A DNA stretch of 64,000 bases from Antedon bifida (taxonomy: Eukaryota; Echinodermata; Crinoidea; Comatulida; Antedonidae). The stretch covers positions 6,311,501 to 6,375,500 of the forward strand of contig OY727100.1 in the NCBI GenBank assembly GCA_963402885.1, written 5' to 3'. The position numbers were made by a program, and so were the translations under genes. The notes beneath the pieces are model-generated. The model was not told the origin of the DNA. It did no database searches and saw only the letters and a program-made list of their open reading frames with translations. Below, piece after piece: positions 23,147 through 35,950 of this stretch. Positions within the stretch are counted from its first letter, which is position 1. Each line of letters begins with the position of its first letter.

Positions 23147-24198
23147 CTATGGCTCTATAAGATGATGTTAGCACAATATATGTGCATAAATGGCAATATT
23201 ATGGCATAATTTTTGAATTTTAAAAAGTGGAAAATTTTGCCATTTTTCGACCCTTTTGTTTCTAGACATAACTAGTTGCTATGGCTATATAAGATGATGT
23301 TAGCACAATATATGTGCATAAATGGCAATATTATAACATAATTTTGGAATTTTAGAAAGTGGAAATGTTGGCCATTTTTCGAAAAAAATTCCTATGGTCC
23401 CCCGCAGGGAAATTTTCGAAAAATTGCCAAAATTTCATCCTTTTATTTTTTGACATAACTCGTTACTATGGCTCTATAAGATGATGTTAACACAATATAT
23501 GTGCATAAATGGCAATATTATAGCCTGATTATTGAATTTTAAAAGGTGGAAATTATGGTTATTTTTTGAAAAAATTCCTGTGGACCCCCGTAGGAAAATT
23601 TTCGAAAAATGTCCAAATTTCGACCCTTTTTTTTTTTACATAACTAGTTACTATGGCTCTATAGGATGATGTTAGCACAATATATTTGCATAAATGGCAA
23701 TAGTATAGCATAATTTTCGAATTTTAAAAAGTGGAAATTTTTGCCATTTTTCGAAAAAATTCCTATGGTCCCCCGCAGGGAAATTTTCGGAAAATATCCA
23801 AATTTCGACCCTTTTATTTTTTAACCTAACTAGTTACTATGGCTCTATAAGATGATGTTAGAACAATATTATATTTGCATAAATGGCCATATTATAGCAT
23901 AATTATTGAATTTTAAAAAGTGAGAATTTTTGCCATTTTCGAAAAAAATCCTATGGTCCCCCGCAGGAAAATTTTCTAAAAATGGCCAAATTTCGACCCT
24001 TTTGTTTTTTTGACATGGCTCTATAAGATGATGTTAGCAAAATATATGTGTATAAATGGCAATATTATGACATAATTTTTGAATTTTAAAAAGTGGAAAT
24101 TGTTTCCATTTTTCAATAAAATTCCTATGGTCCCCCGCAGGAAAATTTTCTAAAAATGGCCAAATTTCGACCCTTTTATTTTTTGATGTAACTAGTCG
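23147..24198 (+). repeat. Higher-order repeat unit, tandem copy 2 (1052 bp)
   Basis: This is a tandem duplicate of 22095-23146: CTATGG at 22095, 22227 and 23147 matches 23147, 23279 and 24199, each exactly 1052 bp on, and the rare word GGAAATTATGG occurs at 22496 and 23548. The breakpoint lies inside the shared first 40 bp of the S and C types: the unit begins as S, but at 24199 the sequence continues as a C-like monomer with GTGCACAAATGG. The corresponding interval near 56.3-57.4 kb has only one copy, so one block gained it or the other lost it. Near-identity favours a recent gain. Confidence 0.92.
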
Positions 24199-27100
24199 CT
24201 ATGGCTCTATAAGATGATGTTAGCACAATATATGTGCACAAATGGCAATATTATAACATAATTTTGGAATTTTAGAAAGTGGAAATGTTGGCCATTTTTC
24301 GAAAAAATTCCTGTAGTCCCCCGTAGGAAAATTTTCGAAAAATGGCCAAATTTCGACCCTTTTTTTTTTTGACATAACTAGTTACTATGGCTCTATAGGA
24401 TGATGTTAGCACAATATATTTGCATAAATGGCAATATTATAGCATAATATTGAATTTTAAAAAGTGGAAAATTTTGCTATTTTTCAATAAAATTCCTATG
24501 GTCCCCCGGAGGAAAATTTTCGAAAAATGGCCAAATTTCGACCCTTTTGTTTCTAGACATAACTAGTTGCTATGGCTCTATAAGATGATGTTAGCACAAT
24601 ATATGTGCATAAATGGCAATATTATAACATAATTTTGGAATTTTAGAAAGTGGAAATTTTGGTTATTTTTTGAAAAAATTCCTGTGGTCCCCCGTAGGAA
24701 AATTTTCAAAAAATGTCCAAATTTTCACCCTTTTATTTTTTCTATAAGATGATGTTAACACAATATATGTGCATAAATGGCAATATTATAGCCTAATTAT
24801 TGAATTTTAAAATGTGGACATTTTGGTTATTTTTTGAAAAAATTCCTGTGGTCCCCCGTAGGAAAATTTTCAAAAAATTGCCAAATTTCGACCCTTTTTT
24901 TTGACGTAACTAGTTACTATGACTCTATAGGATGATGTTAGCACAATATATTTGCATAAATGGCAATATTATAGCATAATTTTCGAATTTTAAAAAGTGG
25001 AAATTTTTGCCATTTTTCGAAAAAAATCCTATAGTCCCCGCAGGGAAATTTTCGGAAAATATCCAAATTTCGACGACCCTTTTATTTTTTGACCTAACTA
25101 GTTACTATGGCTCTATAAGATGATGTTAGAACATTATATTTGCATAAATGGCCATATTATAGCATAATTATTGAATTTTAAAAAGTTAGAATTTTTGCCA
25201 TTTTCGAAAAAATTCCTATGGTCCCCCACAGGAAAATTTTCTAAAAATGGCCAAATTTCGACCCTTTTGTTTTTTTGACATGGCTCTATAAGATGATGTT
25301 AGCAAAATATATGTGTATAAATGGCAATATTATGACATAATTTTTGAATTTTAAAAAGTGGAAATTGTTTCCATTTTTCAATAAAATTCCTATGGTCCCC
25401 CGCAGGAAAATTTTCTAAAAATGGCCAAATTTCGACCCTTTTATTTTTTGATGTAACTAGTCGCTATGGCTCTATAAGATGATGTTAGCACAATATATGT
25501 GCACAAATGGCAATATTATAACATAATTTTGGAATTTTAGAAAGTGGATATGTTGGCCATTTTTCGAAAAAATTCCTGTGGTCCCCCGTAGGAAAATTTT
25601 CGAAAAATGGCCAAATTTCGACCCTTTTTTTTTTTTACGTAACTAGTTACTATGGCTCTATAAGATGATGTTAGCAAAATATATGTGTATAAATGGCAAT
25701 ATTATGACATAATTTTTGAATTTTAAAAAGCGAAAATTGTTTCGATTTTTCAATAAAATTCCTATGGTCCCCCGCAGGAAAATTTTCGAAAAATGGCCAA
25801 ATTTCGACCCTTTTATTTGTTGATGTAACTAGTTACTATGGCTCTATAAGATGATGTTAGCACAATATATGTGCATAAATGGCAATATTATAACATAATT
25901 TTGGAATTTTAGAAAGTGGAAATTTTGGTTATTTTTTGAAAAAATTCCTGTGGTCCCCCGTAGGAAAATTTTCAAAAAATGTCCAAATTTCGACCCTTTT
26001 ATTTTTTGACGTAACTAGTTACTATGGCTCTATAAGATGATGTTAGTACAATATATGTGCATAAATGGCAATATTATAGCATAATTATTGAATTTTAAAA
26101 AGTGGAAAATTTTGCCATTTTTCGACCCATTTGTTTCAAGACATAACTAGTTGCTATGGCTATATAAGATGATGTTAGCACAATATATGTGCATAAATGG
26201 CAATATTATAACATAATTTTGGAATTTTAGAAAGTGGAAATATTGGCCATTTTTCGAAAAAAATTCCTATGGTCCCCCGCAGGGAAATTTTCGAAAAATG
26301 GCCAAATTTTCACCCTTTTATTTTTTGACATAACTCGTTACTATGGCTCTATAAGATGATGTTAGAACAATATATTTGCATAAATGGCAATATTATGGCA
26401 TAATTTTTGAATTTTAAAAAGTGGAAATTGTTTCCATTTTTCAATAAAATTCCCATGATCCCCCGCAGGAAAATTTTCGAAAAATGGCCAAATTTCGACC
26501 CTTTTATTTTTTGACGTAACTAGTTACTATGGCTCTATAAGATGATGTTAGCACAATATATGTGCATAAATGGCAATATTATGGCATAATTTTTTAATTT
26601 TAAAAAGTGGAAAATTTTGCCATTTTTCGACCCTTTTTTTTTCTAGACATAACTAGTTGCTATGGCTATATAAGATGATGTTAGCACAATATATGTGCAT
26701 AAATGGCAATATTATAACATAATTTTGGAATTTTAGAAAGTGGAAATGTTGGCCATTTTTCGAAAAAAATTCCTATGGTCCCCCGCAGGGAAATTTTCGA
26801 AAAATGGCCAAATTTTCACCCTTTTATTTTTTCTATAAGATGATGTTAACACAATATATGTGCATAAATGGCAATATTATAGCCTAATTATTGAATTTTA
26901 AAAGGTGGACATTTTGGTTATTTTTTGAAAAAATTCCTGTGGTCCCCCGTAGGAAAATTTTCAAAAAATTGCCAAATTTCGACCCTTTTTTTTTGACGTA
27001 ACTAGTTACTATGACTCTATAGGATGATGTTAGCACAATATATTTGCATAAATGGCAATATTATAGCATAATTTTCGAATTTTAAAAAGTGGAAATTTTT

Positions 27101-27360
27101 GCCATTTTTCGAAAAAAATCCTATACTCCCCGCAGGGAAATTTTCGGAAAATATCCAAATTTCGACGACCCTTTTATTTTTTGACCTAACTAGTTACTAT
27201 GGCTCTATAAGATGATGTTAGAACATTATATTTGCATAAATGGCCATATTATAGCATAATTATTGAATTTTAAAAAGTGAGAATTTTTGCCATTTTCGAA
27301 AAAATTCCTATGGTCCCCCACAGGAAAATTTTCTAAAAATGGCCAAATTTCGACCCTTTT
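24199..27360 (+). repeat. Array segment with 1265/2092-bp spaced units
   Basis: Two junction variants mark unit spacing. GTTTTTTTGACATGGC (palindrome deleted) lies at 24004, 25269, 27361 and 28626; TTTTTTCTATAAGATG (palindrome deleted differently) has its CTATAAG at 24742, 26833 and 28099. Spacings are about 1265 and 2092, which sum to 3357. TTTCGACGACCC, a 3-bp duplication, lies near 25070 and 27165. There is no gene. Confidence 0.85.
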
Positions 27361-29350
27361 GTTTTTTTGACATGGCTCTATAAGATGATGTTAGCAAAAT
27401 ATATGTGTATAAATGGCAATATTATGACATAATTTTTGAATTTTAAAAAGTGGAAATTGTTTCCATTTTTCAATAAAATTCCTATGGTCCCCCGCAGGAA
27501 AATTTTCTAAAAATGGCCAAATTTCGACCCTTTTATTTTTTGATGTAACTAGTCGCTATGGCTCTATAAGATGATGTTAGCACAATATATGTGCACAAAT
27601 GGCAATATTATAACATAATTTTGGAATTTTAGAAAGTGGAAATGTTGGCCATTTTTCGAAAAAATTCCTGTAGTCCCCCGTTGGAAAATTTTCGAAAAAT
27701 GGCCAAATTTCGACCCTTTTTTTTTTTGACATAACTAGTTACTATGGCTCTATAGGATGATGTTAGCACAATATATTTGCATAAATGGCAATATTATAGC
27801 ATAATATTGAATTTTAAAAAGTGGAAAATTTTGCTATTTTTCAATAAAATTCCTATGGTCCCCCGGAGGAAAATTTTCGAAAAATGGCCAAATTTCGACC
27901 CTTTTGTTTCTAGACATAACTAGTTGCTATGGCTCTATAAGATGATGTTAGCACAATATATGTGCATAAATGGCAATATTATAACATAATTTTGGAATTT
28001 TAGAAAGTGGAAATTTTGGTTATTTTTTGAAAAAATTCCTGTGGTCCCCCGTAGGAAAATTTTCAAAAAATGTCCAAATTTTCACCCTTTTATTTTTTCT
28101 ATAAGATGATGTTAACACAATATATGTGCATAAATGGCAATATTATAGCCTAATTATTGAATTTTAAAATGTGGACATTTTGGTTATTTTTTGAAAAAAT
28201 TCCTGTGGTCCCCCGTAGGAAAATTTTCAAAAAATTGCCAAATTTCGACCCTTTTTTTTGACGTAACTAGTTACTATGACTCTATAGGATGATGTTAGCA
28301 CAATATATTTGCATAAATGGCAATATTATAGCATAATTTTCGAATTTTAAAAAGTGGAAATTTTTGCCATTTTTCGAAAAAAATCCTATAGTCCCCGCAG
28401 GGAAATTTTCGGAAAATATCCAAATTTCGACGACCCTTTTATTTTTTGACCTAACTAGTTACTATGGCTCTATAAGATGATGTTAGAACATTATATTTGC
28501 ATAAATGGCCATATTATAGCATAATTATTGAATTTTAAAAAGTGAGAATTTTTGCCATTTTCGAAAAAATTCCTATGGTCCCCCACAGGAAAATTTTCTA
28601 AAAATGGCCAAATTTCGACCCTTTTGTTTTTTTGACATGGCTCTATAAGATGATGTTAGCAAAATATATGTGTATAAATGGCAATATTATGACATAATTT
28701 TTGAATTTTAAAAAGTGGAAATTGTTTCCATTTTTCAATAAAATTCCTATGGTCCCCCGCAGGAAAATTTTCTAAAAATGGCCAAATTTCGACCCTTTTA
28801 TTTTTTGATGTAACTAGTCGCTATGGCTCTATAAGATGATGTTAGCACAATATATGTGCACAAATGGCAATATTATAACATAATTTTGGAATTTTAGAAA
28901 GTGGAAATGTTGGCCATTTTTCGAAAAAATTCCTGTGGTCCCCCGTAGGAAAATTTTCGAAAAATGGCCAAATTTCGACCCTTTTTTTTTTTTACGTAAC
29001 TAGTTACTATGGCTCTATAAGATGATGTTAGCAAAATATATGTGTATAAATGGCAATATTATGACATAATTTTTGAATTTTAAAAAGCGAAAATTGTTTC
29101 GATTTTTCAATAAAATTCCTATGGTCCCCCGCAGGAAAATTTTCGAAAAATGGCCAAATTTCGACCCTTTTATTTGTTGATGTAACTAGTTACTATGGCT
29201 CTATAAGATGATGTTAGCACAATATATGTGCATAAATGGCAATATTATAACATAATTTTGGAATTTTAGAAAGTGGAAATTTTGGTTATTTTTTGAAAAA
29301 ATTCCTGTGGTCCCCCGTAGGAAAATTTTCAAAAAATGTCCAAATTTCGA
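27361..29350 (+). repeat. Second copy of 24.0-25.99 kb, 3357 bp downstream
   Basis: Anchors at 24004, 24199, 24311, 24742, 25029, 25269 and 25729 reappear at 27361, 27556, 27668, 28099, 28386, 28626 and 29086, all exactly 3357 bp on. Similarity ends near 29350, where a pure T-run replaces TTTTATTTTTTG. The copies are separated by about 1.37 kb of related array. Confidence 0.9.
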
Positions 29351-30870
29351 CCCTTTTTTTTTTGACATAACTAGTTACTATGGCTCTATAGGATGATGTT
29401 AGCACAATATATTTGCATAAATGGCAATATTATAGCATAATATTGAATTTTAAAAAGTGGAAAATTTTGCTATTTTTCGACCCTTTTGTTTCTAGACATA
29501 ACTAGTTGCTATGGCTCTATAAGATGATGTTAGCACAATATATGTGCATAAATGGCAATATTATAACATAATTTTGGAATTTTAGAAAGTGGAGATGTTG
29601 GCCATTTTTCGAAAAAAATTCCTATGGTCCCCCGCAGGGAAATTTTCGAAAAATGGCCAAATTTTCACCCTTTTATTTTTTGACATAAATCGTTACTATG
29701 GCTCTATAAGATGATGTTAACACAATATATGTGCATAAATGGCAATATTATAGCCTAATTATTGAATTTTAAAAGGTGGAAATTTTGGTTATTTTTTGAA
29801 AAAATTGCTGTGGGAAAATTTTCGAAAAATGTCCAAATTTCGACCCCTTTTTTTTTTTACATAACTAGTTACTATGGCTCTATAGGATGATGTTAGCACA
29901 ATATATTTGCATAAATGGTAATATTATAGCATAATTTTCGAATTTTAAAAAGTGGAAATTTTTACCATTTTCGACCCTTTTATTTTTTGACATAACTAGT
30001 TACTATGGCTCTATAAGATGATGTTAGCAAAATATATGTGTATAAATGGCAATATTATGACATAATTTTTGAATTTTAAAAAGCGGAAATTGTTTCGATT
30101 TTTCAATAAAATTCCTATGGTCCCCCGCAGGAAAATTTTCGAAAAATGGCCAAATTTCGACCCTTTTATTTGTTGATGTAACTAGTTACTATGGCTCTAT
30201 AAGATGATGTTAGCACAATATATGTGCACAAATGGCAATATTATAACATAATTTTGGAATTTTAGAAAGTGGAAATGTTGGCCATTTTTCGAAAAAATTC
30301 CTGTGGTCCCCCGTAGGAAAATTTTCGAAAAATGGCCAAATTTCGACCCTTTTTTTTTTGACGTAACTAGTTACTATGGCTCTATAGGATGGTGTTAGCA
30401 CAATATATTTGCATAAATGGCAATATTATAGCATAATTTTCGAATTTTAAAAAGTGTAAATTTTTTATATTTTTCAAAAAAATTCCTATGGTCCCCCGCA
30501 GGGAAATTTTCGGAAAATATCCAAATTTCGACCCTTTAATTTTTTGACATAACTAGTTACTATGGCTCTATAAGATGATGTTAGAACAATATATTTGCAT
30601 AAAAGGCCATATTATAGCATAATTATTGAATTTTAAAAAGTTTGAATTTTTGCCATTTTCGAAAAAATTCCAATGGTCCCCCGCAGGAAAATTTTCTAAA
30701 AATGGTCAAATTTTGACCCTTTTTATTTTTTTACATAACTAGTTACTATGGCTCTATAAGATGATGTTAGCAAAATATATGTGTATAAATGGCAGTATTA
30801 TGGCATAATTTTTGAATTTTAAAAAGTGGAAATTGTTTCCATTTTTCAATAAAATTCATATGGTCCCCCG
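29351..30870 (+). repeat. Array segment matching 2.2-3.56 kb, 7.3-8.13 kb and 62.55-64.0 kb
   Basis: S (near 29475), C, D, E, B and C monomers. TGTGGGAAAATTTTCG at 29809 matches 7725 and 63009. A box-deleted E monomer (ACCATTTTCGACCC) lies near 29968. A GTGTAAATTTTTTATATTTTTC variant follows near 30456. There is no gene. Confidence 0.85.
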
Positions 30871-31846
30871 CAGGAAAATCATCTATAAGATGATGTTAGC
30901 ACACTATATGTGCATAAATGGCAATATTATAACATAATTTTGGAATTTTAAAAAGTTGAAATGTTGGCCATTTTTTTTTTTTTGACATAACTAGTTACTA
31001 TGGCTCTATAGGATGATGTTAGCACAATATAAAGGCATAAATGGAAATATTATAGCATAATTTTCGAATTTTAAAAAGTGGACATTTTTGCCATTTTTAG
31101 AAAAAATTCCTATGGTCCCCCGCAGGGAAATTTTCGGAAAATATCCAAATTTCGACCCTTTTATTTTTTGACATAACTCGTTACTATGGCTCTATAAGAT
31201 GATGTTAACACAATATATGTGCATAAATGGCCATATTATAGCATAAATATTGAATTTTAAAAAGTGGGAATTTTTGCCATTTTCGAAAAAATTCCAATGG
31301 TCCCCGGCAGGAAAAATTTCGAAAAATAGCAAAATTTCGACCCTTTTATTTTTTGATGTAACTAGTTACTATGGCTCTATAAGATGATGTTAACAAAATA
31401 TATGTGTATAAATGGCAATATTATGGCATAATTTTTGAATTTTAAAAAGTGGAAATTGTTTCCATTTTTCAATTAAATTCCTGTGGTCCCCCGTAGGAAA
31501 ATTTTCGAAAAATGTCCAAATTTCGACCCTTTTATTTTTTGATGTAACTAGTTACTATGGCTTTATAAGATGATGTTAGCACAATATATGTGCATAAATG
31601 ACAATATTATAGCATAATTATTGAATTTTAAAAAGTGGAAAATTTTGAAATTTTTCGACCCTTTTGTTTCTAGACATAACTAGTTGCTATAGCTCTATAA
31701 GATGATGTTAGCACAATATATGTGCATAAATGGCAATATTATAACATAATTTTGGAATTTTAGAAAGTGGAAATGTTGGCCATTTTTCGAAAAAAATTCC
31801 TATGGTCCCCCGCAGGAAAATTTTCGAAAAATTGCCAAATTTTCAC

Positions 31847-31949
31847 CATCATCTTATAGAGCCATAGTAACTAGTTACATTAAAAAATAAAAGGGTCGAA
31901 ATTTGGCCATTTTTGATGTAACTAGTTACTATGGCTCTATAAGATGATG
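31847..31949. repeat. Perfect 34-bp inverted repeat at a second kind of inversion (I7)
   Basis: The left arm 31847-31880 (CATCATCTTATAGAGCCATA onward) is exactly complementary to the right arm 31916-31949 (ATGTAACTAGTTACTATGGC onward), with a 35-base spacer whose main part (to about 31914) is also inverted TTTCGACCC/T-run sequence. Unlike the six other inversions it starts inside TTTTCACC. It occurs once in the window. Confidence 0.93.
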
Positions 31950-33380
31950 TTAGCACAATATATGTGCATAAATGGCAATATTTAGCATAATTATTGAATT
32001 TTAAAAAGTGGAAAATTTTGACATTTTTCGACCCTTTTGTTTCTAGACATAACTAGTTGCTATAGCTCTATAAGATGATGTTAGCACAATATATGTGCAT
32101 AAATGGCAATATTATAACATAATTTTGGAATTTTAGAAAGTGGAAATGTTGGCCATTTTTCGAAAAAAATTCCTATGGTCCCCCGCAGGAAAATTTTCGA
32201 AAAATTGCCAAATTTTCACCCCTTTTTTTTTGACATAACTAGTTACTATGGCTCTATAGGATGATGTTAGCACAATATATTTGCATAAATGGCAATATTA
32301 TAGCATAATTTTCGAATTTTAAAAAGTGGAAATTTTTGCCATTTTTCGAAAAAATTCCTATGGTTCCCCGCAGGGAAATTTTCGAAAAATATCCTAATTT
32401 CGACCCTTTTATTTTTTGACATAACTAGTTACTATGGCTCTATAAGATGATGTTAAAACAATATATTTGAATAAATGGCCATATTATAGCATAATTATTG
32501 AATTTTAAAAAGTGGGAATTTTTGCCATTTTCGAAAAAATTCCTATGGTCCCCCGCAGGAAAATTTTCTCAAAATGGCCAAATTTCGAACCTTTTTTTTT
32601 TGACATAACTAGTTACTATGGCTCTATAGGATGATGTTAGCACAATATATTTGCATAAATGGCAATATTATAGAATAATTTTCGAATTTTAAAAAGTGGA
32701 AATTTTTGCCATTTTTCGAAAAAATTCCTATGGTTCCCCGCAGGGAAATTTTCGGAAAATATCCTAATTTCGACCCTTTCATTTTTTGACATAACTAGTT
32801 ACTATGGCTCTATAAGATGATGTTAAAACAATATATTTGAATAAATGGCCATATTATAGCATAATTATTGAATTTTAAAAAGTGGGAATTTTTGCCATTT
32901 TCGAAAAAATTCCTATGGTCCCCCGCAGGAAAATTTTCTAAAAATGGCAAAATTTCGACCCTTTTTTTTGACATAACTAGTTACTATGGCTCTATAAGAT
33001 GATTTTAGCAAAATATATGTGTAAAAATGGCAATATTATGGCATAATTTCTGAATTTAAAAAAGTGGAAATTGTTTCCATTTTTCAATAAAATTCCTATG
33101 GTCCCAAGTAGGAAAATTTTCGAAAAATGGCCAAATTTCGACCCTTTTATTTTTTAATGTAACTAGTTACTATGGCTCTATAAGATGATGTTAGCACAAT
33201 ATATGTGCATAAATGGCAATATTTAGCATAATTATTGAATTTTAAAAAGTGGAAAATTTTGAAATTTTTCGACCCTTTTGTTTCTAGACATAACTAGTTG
33301 CTATGGCTCTATAAGATGATGTTAGCACAATATATGTGCATAAATGGCAATATTATAACATAATTTTGGAATTTTAAAAG

Positions 33381-33506
33381 GCAATGCAAATGTATTGTTC
33401 TAACATCATCTTATAGAGCCATAGTAACTAGTTATGTCAAAAAATAAAAGGGTCGAAATTTGGATATTTTCCGAAAATTTCCCTGCGGGGGACCATAGGA
33501 ATTTTT
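33381..33506 (-). repeat. Inverted partial monomer I2
   Basis: This matches I1 at a shift of 22273, with the same GCAATGCAAATGTATTG start and ATAGGAATTTTT end. It reads CCGAAAATTTCCC where the others have CCGAAAAATTCCC. The same 26-bp spacer and direct-orientation partner follow. Confidence 0.93.
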
Positions 33507-34069
33507 AAAAGTGGGAATTTTTGCCATTTTCGAAAAAATTCCTATGGTCCCCGCAGGAAAATTTTCTAAAAATGGCAAAATTTCTACACTTTTATTATTT
33601 GACATAACTAGTTACTATGGCTTTATAAGATGATGTTAGCAAAATATATGTGTATAAATGGCAATATTATGGCATAATTTCTGAATTTAAAAATGTGGAA
33701 ATTGTTTCCATTTTTCAATAAAATTCCTATGGTCCCAAGCAGGAAAATTTTCGAAAAATAACCAAATTTCGACCCTTTTAATTTTTGATGTAACTAGTTA
33801 CTATGGCTCTATAAGATGATGTTAGCACAATATATGTGCATAAATGGCAATATTTAGCATAATTATTGAATTTTAAAAAGTGGAAAATATTGACATTTTT
33901 CGACCCTTTTGTTTCTAGACATAACTAGTTGCTATGGCTCTATAAGATGATGTTAGCACAATATATGTGCATAAATGGCAATATTATAACATAATTTTGG
34001 AATTTTAAAAGGTGGAAATGTTGGCCATTTTTCGAAAAAAATTCCTATGGTCCCCCGCAGGAAAATTTG

Positions 34070-34900
34070 CGAAAAATTGCCAAATTTTCACCCTTTTATT
34101 TTTTGACATAACTCGTTACTATGGCTCTATAAGATGATGTTAACACAATATATGTGCATAAATGGCAATATTATAGCCTAATTATTGAATTTTAAAAGGC
34201 GGAAATTTTGGTTATTTTTTGAAAAAATTCCTGTGGGTCTCCGTAGAAAAATTTTCGAAAAATGTCCAAATTTCGACCCTTTTTTTTTACATAACTAGTT
34301 ACTATGGCTCTATAGGATGATGTTAGCACAATATATTGGCATAAATGGCAATATTATAGCATAATTTTCGAATTTTAAAAAGTGGAAATTTTTGCCATTT
34401 TTCGAAAAAATTCCTATGGTCCCCCGCAGGGAAATTTTCGGAAAATATCAAAATTTCGACCCTTTTATTTTTTGACATAACTAGTTACTATGGCTCTATA
34501 AGATGATGTTAGAACAATACATTTCCATAATTGGCCATATTATAGCCTAATTATTGAATTTTAAAAAGTGGGAATTTTTGCCATTTTCGAAAAAATTCCT
34601 ATGGTCCCCAGCAGGAAAATTTTCTAAAAATGGCCAAATTTCGACCCTTTTTTTTGTTGATGTAACTAGTTACTATGGCTCTATAAGATGATGTTAGTAC
34701 AATATATGTGCATAAATGGCAATATTATAGCATAATTATTGAATTTTAAAAAGTGGAAAATTTTGCCATTTTTCGACCCTTTTGTTTCAAGACATAACTA
34801 GTTGCTATGGCTATATAAGATGATGTTAGCACAATATATGTGCATAAATGGCAATATTATAACATAATTTTGGAATTTTAGAAAGTGGAAATGTTGGCCA
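34070..34900 (+). repeat. Array segment with private variants
   Basis: D and A monomers here carry variants not noticed elsewhere: GTGGGTCTCCGTAGAAAAA near 34234, ATATTGGCATAAATGG near 34333 and ACAATACATTTCCATAATTGG at 34514. The ACAATACATT word is shared only with the inverted monomers. There is no gene. Confidence 0.75.
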
Positions 34901-35516
34901 TTTTTCGAAAAAATTCCTATGGTCCCCCGCAGGGAAATTTTCGGAAAATATCCAAATTTCGACCCTTTTATTTTTTGACATAACTAGTTACTATGGCTCT
35001 ATAAGATGATGTTAGAACAATATATTTGCATAAATGGCCATATTATAGCATAAATATTGAATTTTAAAAAGTGGGAATTTTTGCCATTTTCGAAAAAATT
35101 CCTATGGTCCCCCGCAGGAAAATTTTCGAAAAATGGCCAAATTTCGACACTTTTATTATTTGACATAACTAGTTACTATGGCTTTATAAGATGATGTTAG
35201 CAAAATATATGTGTATAAATGGCAATATTATGGCATATTTTTTGAATTTTAAAGAGTGGAAATTGTTTCCATTTTTCAATAAAATTCCTATGGTCCCCCG
35301 CAGGAAAATTTTCGAAAAATGGCCAAATTTCGACCCTTTTATTTTTTGATGTAACTAGTTACTATGGCTCTATAAGATGATGTTAGCACAATATATGTGC
35401 ATAAATGGCAATATTATAGCATAATTATTGAATTTTAAAAAGTGGAAAATTTTGCCATTTTCGACCCTTTTGTTTCTAGACATAACTAGTTGCTATGGCT
35501 CTATAAGATGATGTTA

Positions 35517-35539
35517 GCACACACAATAATAATATGTGC
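35517..35539 (+). repeat. CA/ATA-expanded marker, copy in the 31-36 kb block
   Basis: This is the same GCACACACAATAATAATA variant as at 13431, shifted by 22086. It shows that 34.9-35.95 kb descends from the 12.9-13.9 kb series (one copy of the 1251-bp unit). Confidence 0.9.
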
Positions 35540-35950
35540 ATAAATGGAAATATTATAACATAATTTTGGAATTTTAAAAAGTGGAAATGTTGGCCATTTT
35601 TCGAAAAAAATTCCTATGGTCCCCCGCAGGGAAATTTTCGAAAAATGGCCAAATTTTCACCCCTTTATTTTTTGACATAACTCATTACTATGGCTCTATA
35701 ATTTGATGTTAACACAATATATGTGCATAAATGGAAATATTATAGCCTAATTATTGAATTTTAAAAGGTGGAAATTTTGGTTATTTTTTGAAAAAATTAC
35801 TGTGGTCCTCCGTAGGAAAATTTTCGAAAAATGTCCAAATTTCGACCCTTTTTTTTTGACATAACTAGTTACTATGGGTCTATAGGATGATGTTAGCACA
35901 ATATATTTGCATAAATGGCAATATTATAGCTTAATTTTCGAATTTTAAAA

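Larger units (their letters stand above)
12032..30800 (+). repeat. Large block, first copy (~18.8 kb matched by 46109-64000)
   Basis: Anchors in order run in parallel with the second block: 12032 with 46109, 13431 with 47508, 14682 with 48759, 17035 with 50413, 18061 with 51438, 19543 with 52920, 20984 with 55237, 24004 with 57206 and 30210 with 63410. The shift changes stepwise, 34077 to about 33377 to 34253 to 33202, by whole-monomer gains and losses. Between steps the copies look nearly identical by eye. The match extends, less simply, leftwards to about 9 kb and 38 kb. Confidence 0.92.
30871..35950 (+). repeat. Array block repeating 9.34-13.87 kb
   Basis: The shift is 21530 at 30871 (from 9341), 22273 at the inverted monomer (33380 from 11107) and 22086 at the CA/ATA marker (35517 from 13431). 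Extra local duplications lie at 31.6-32.2 kb (TTGCTATAGC at 31684 and 32057) and 32.2-32.9 kb (CTATAGG monomers 370 bp apart). There is no gene. Confidence 0.85.
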
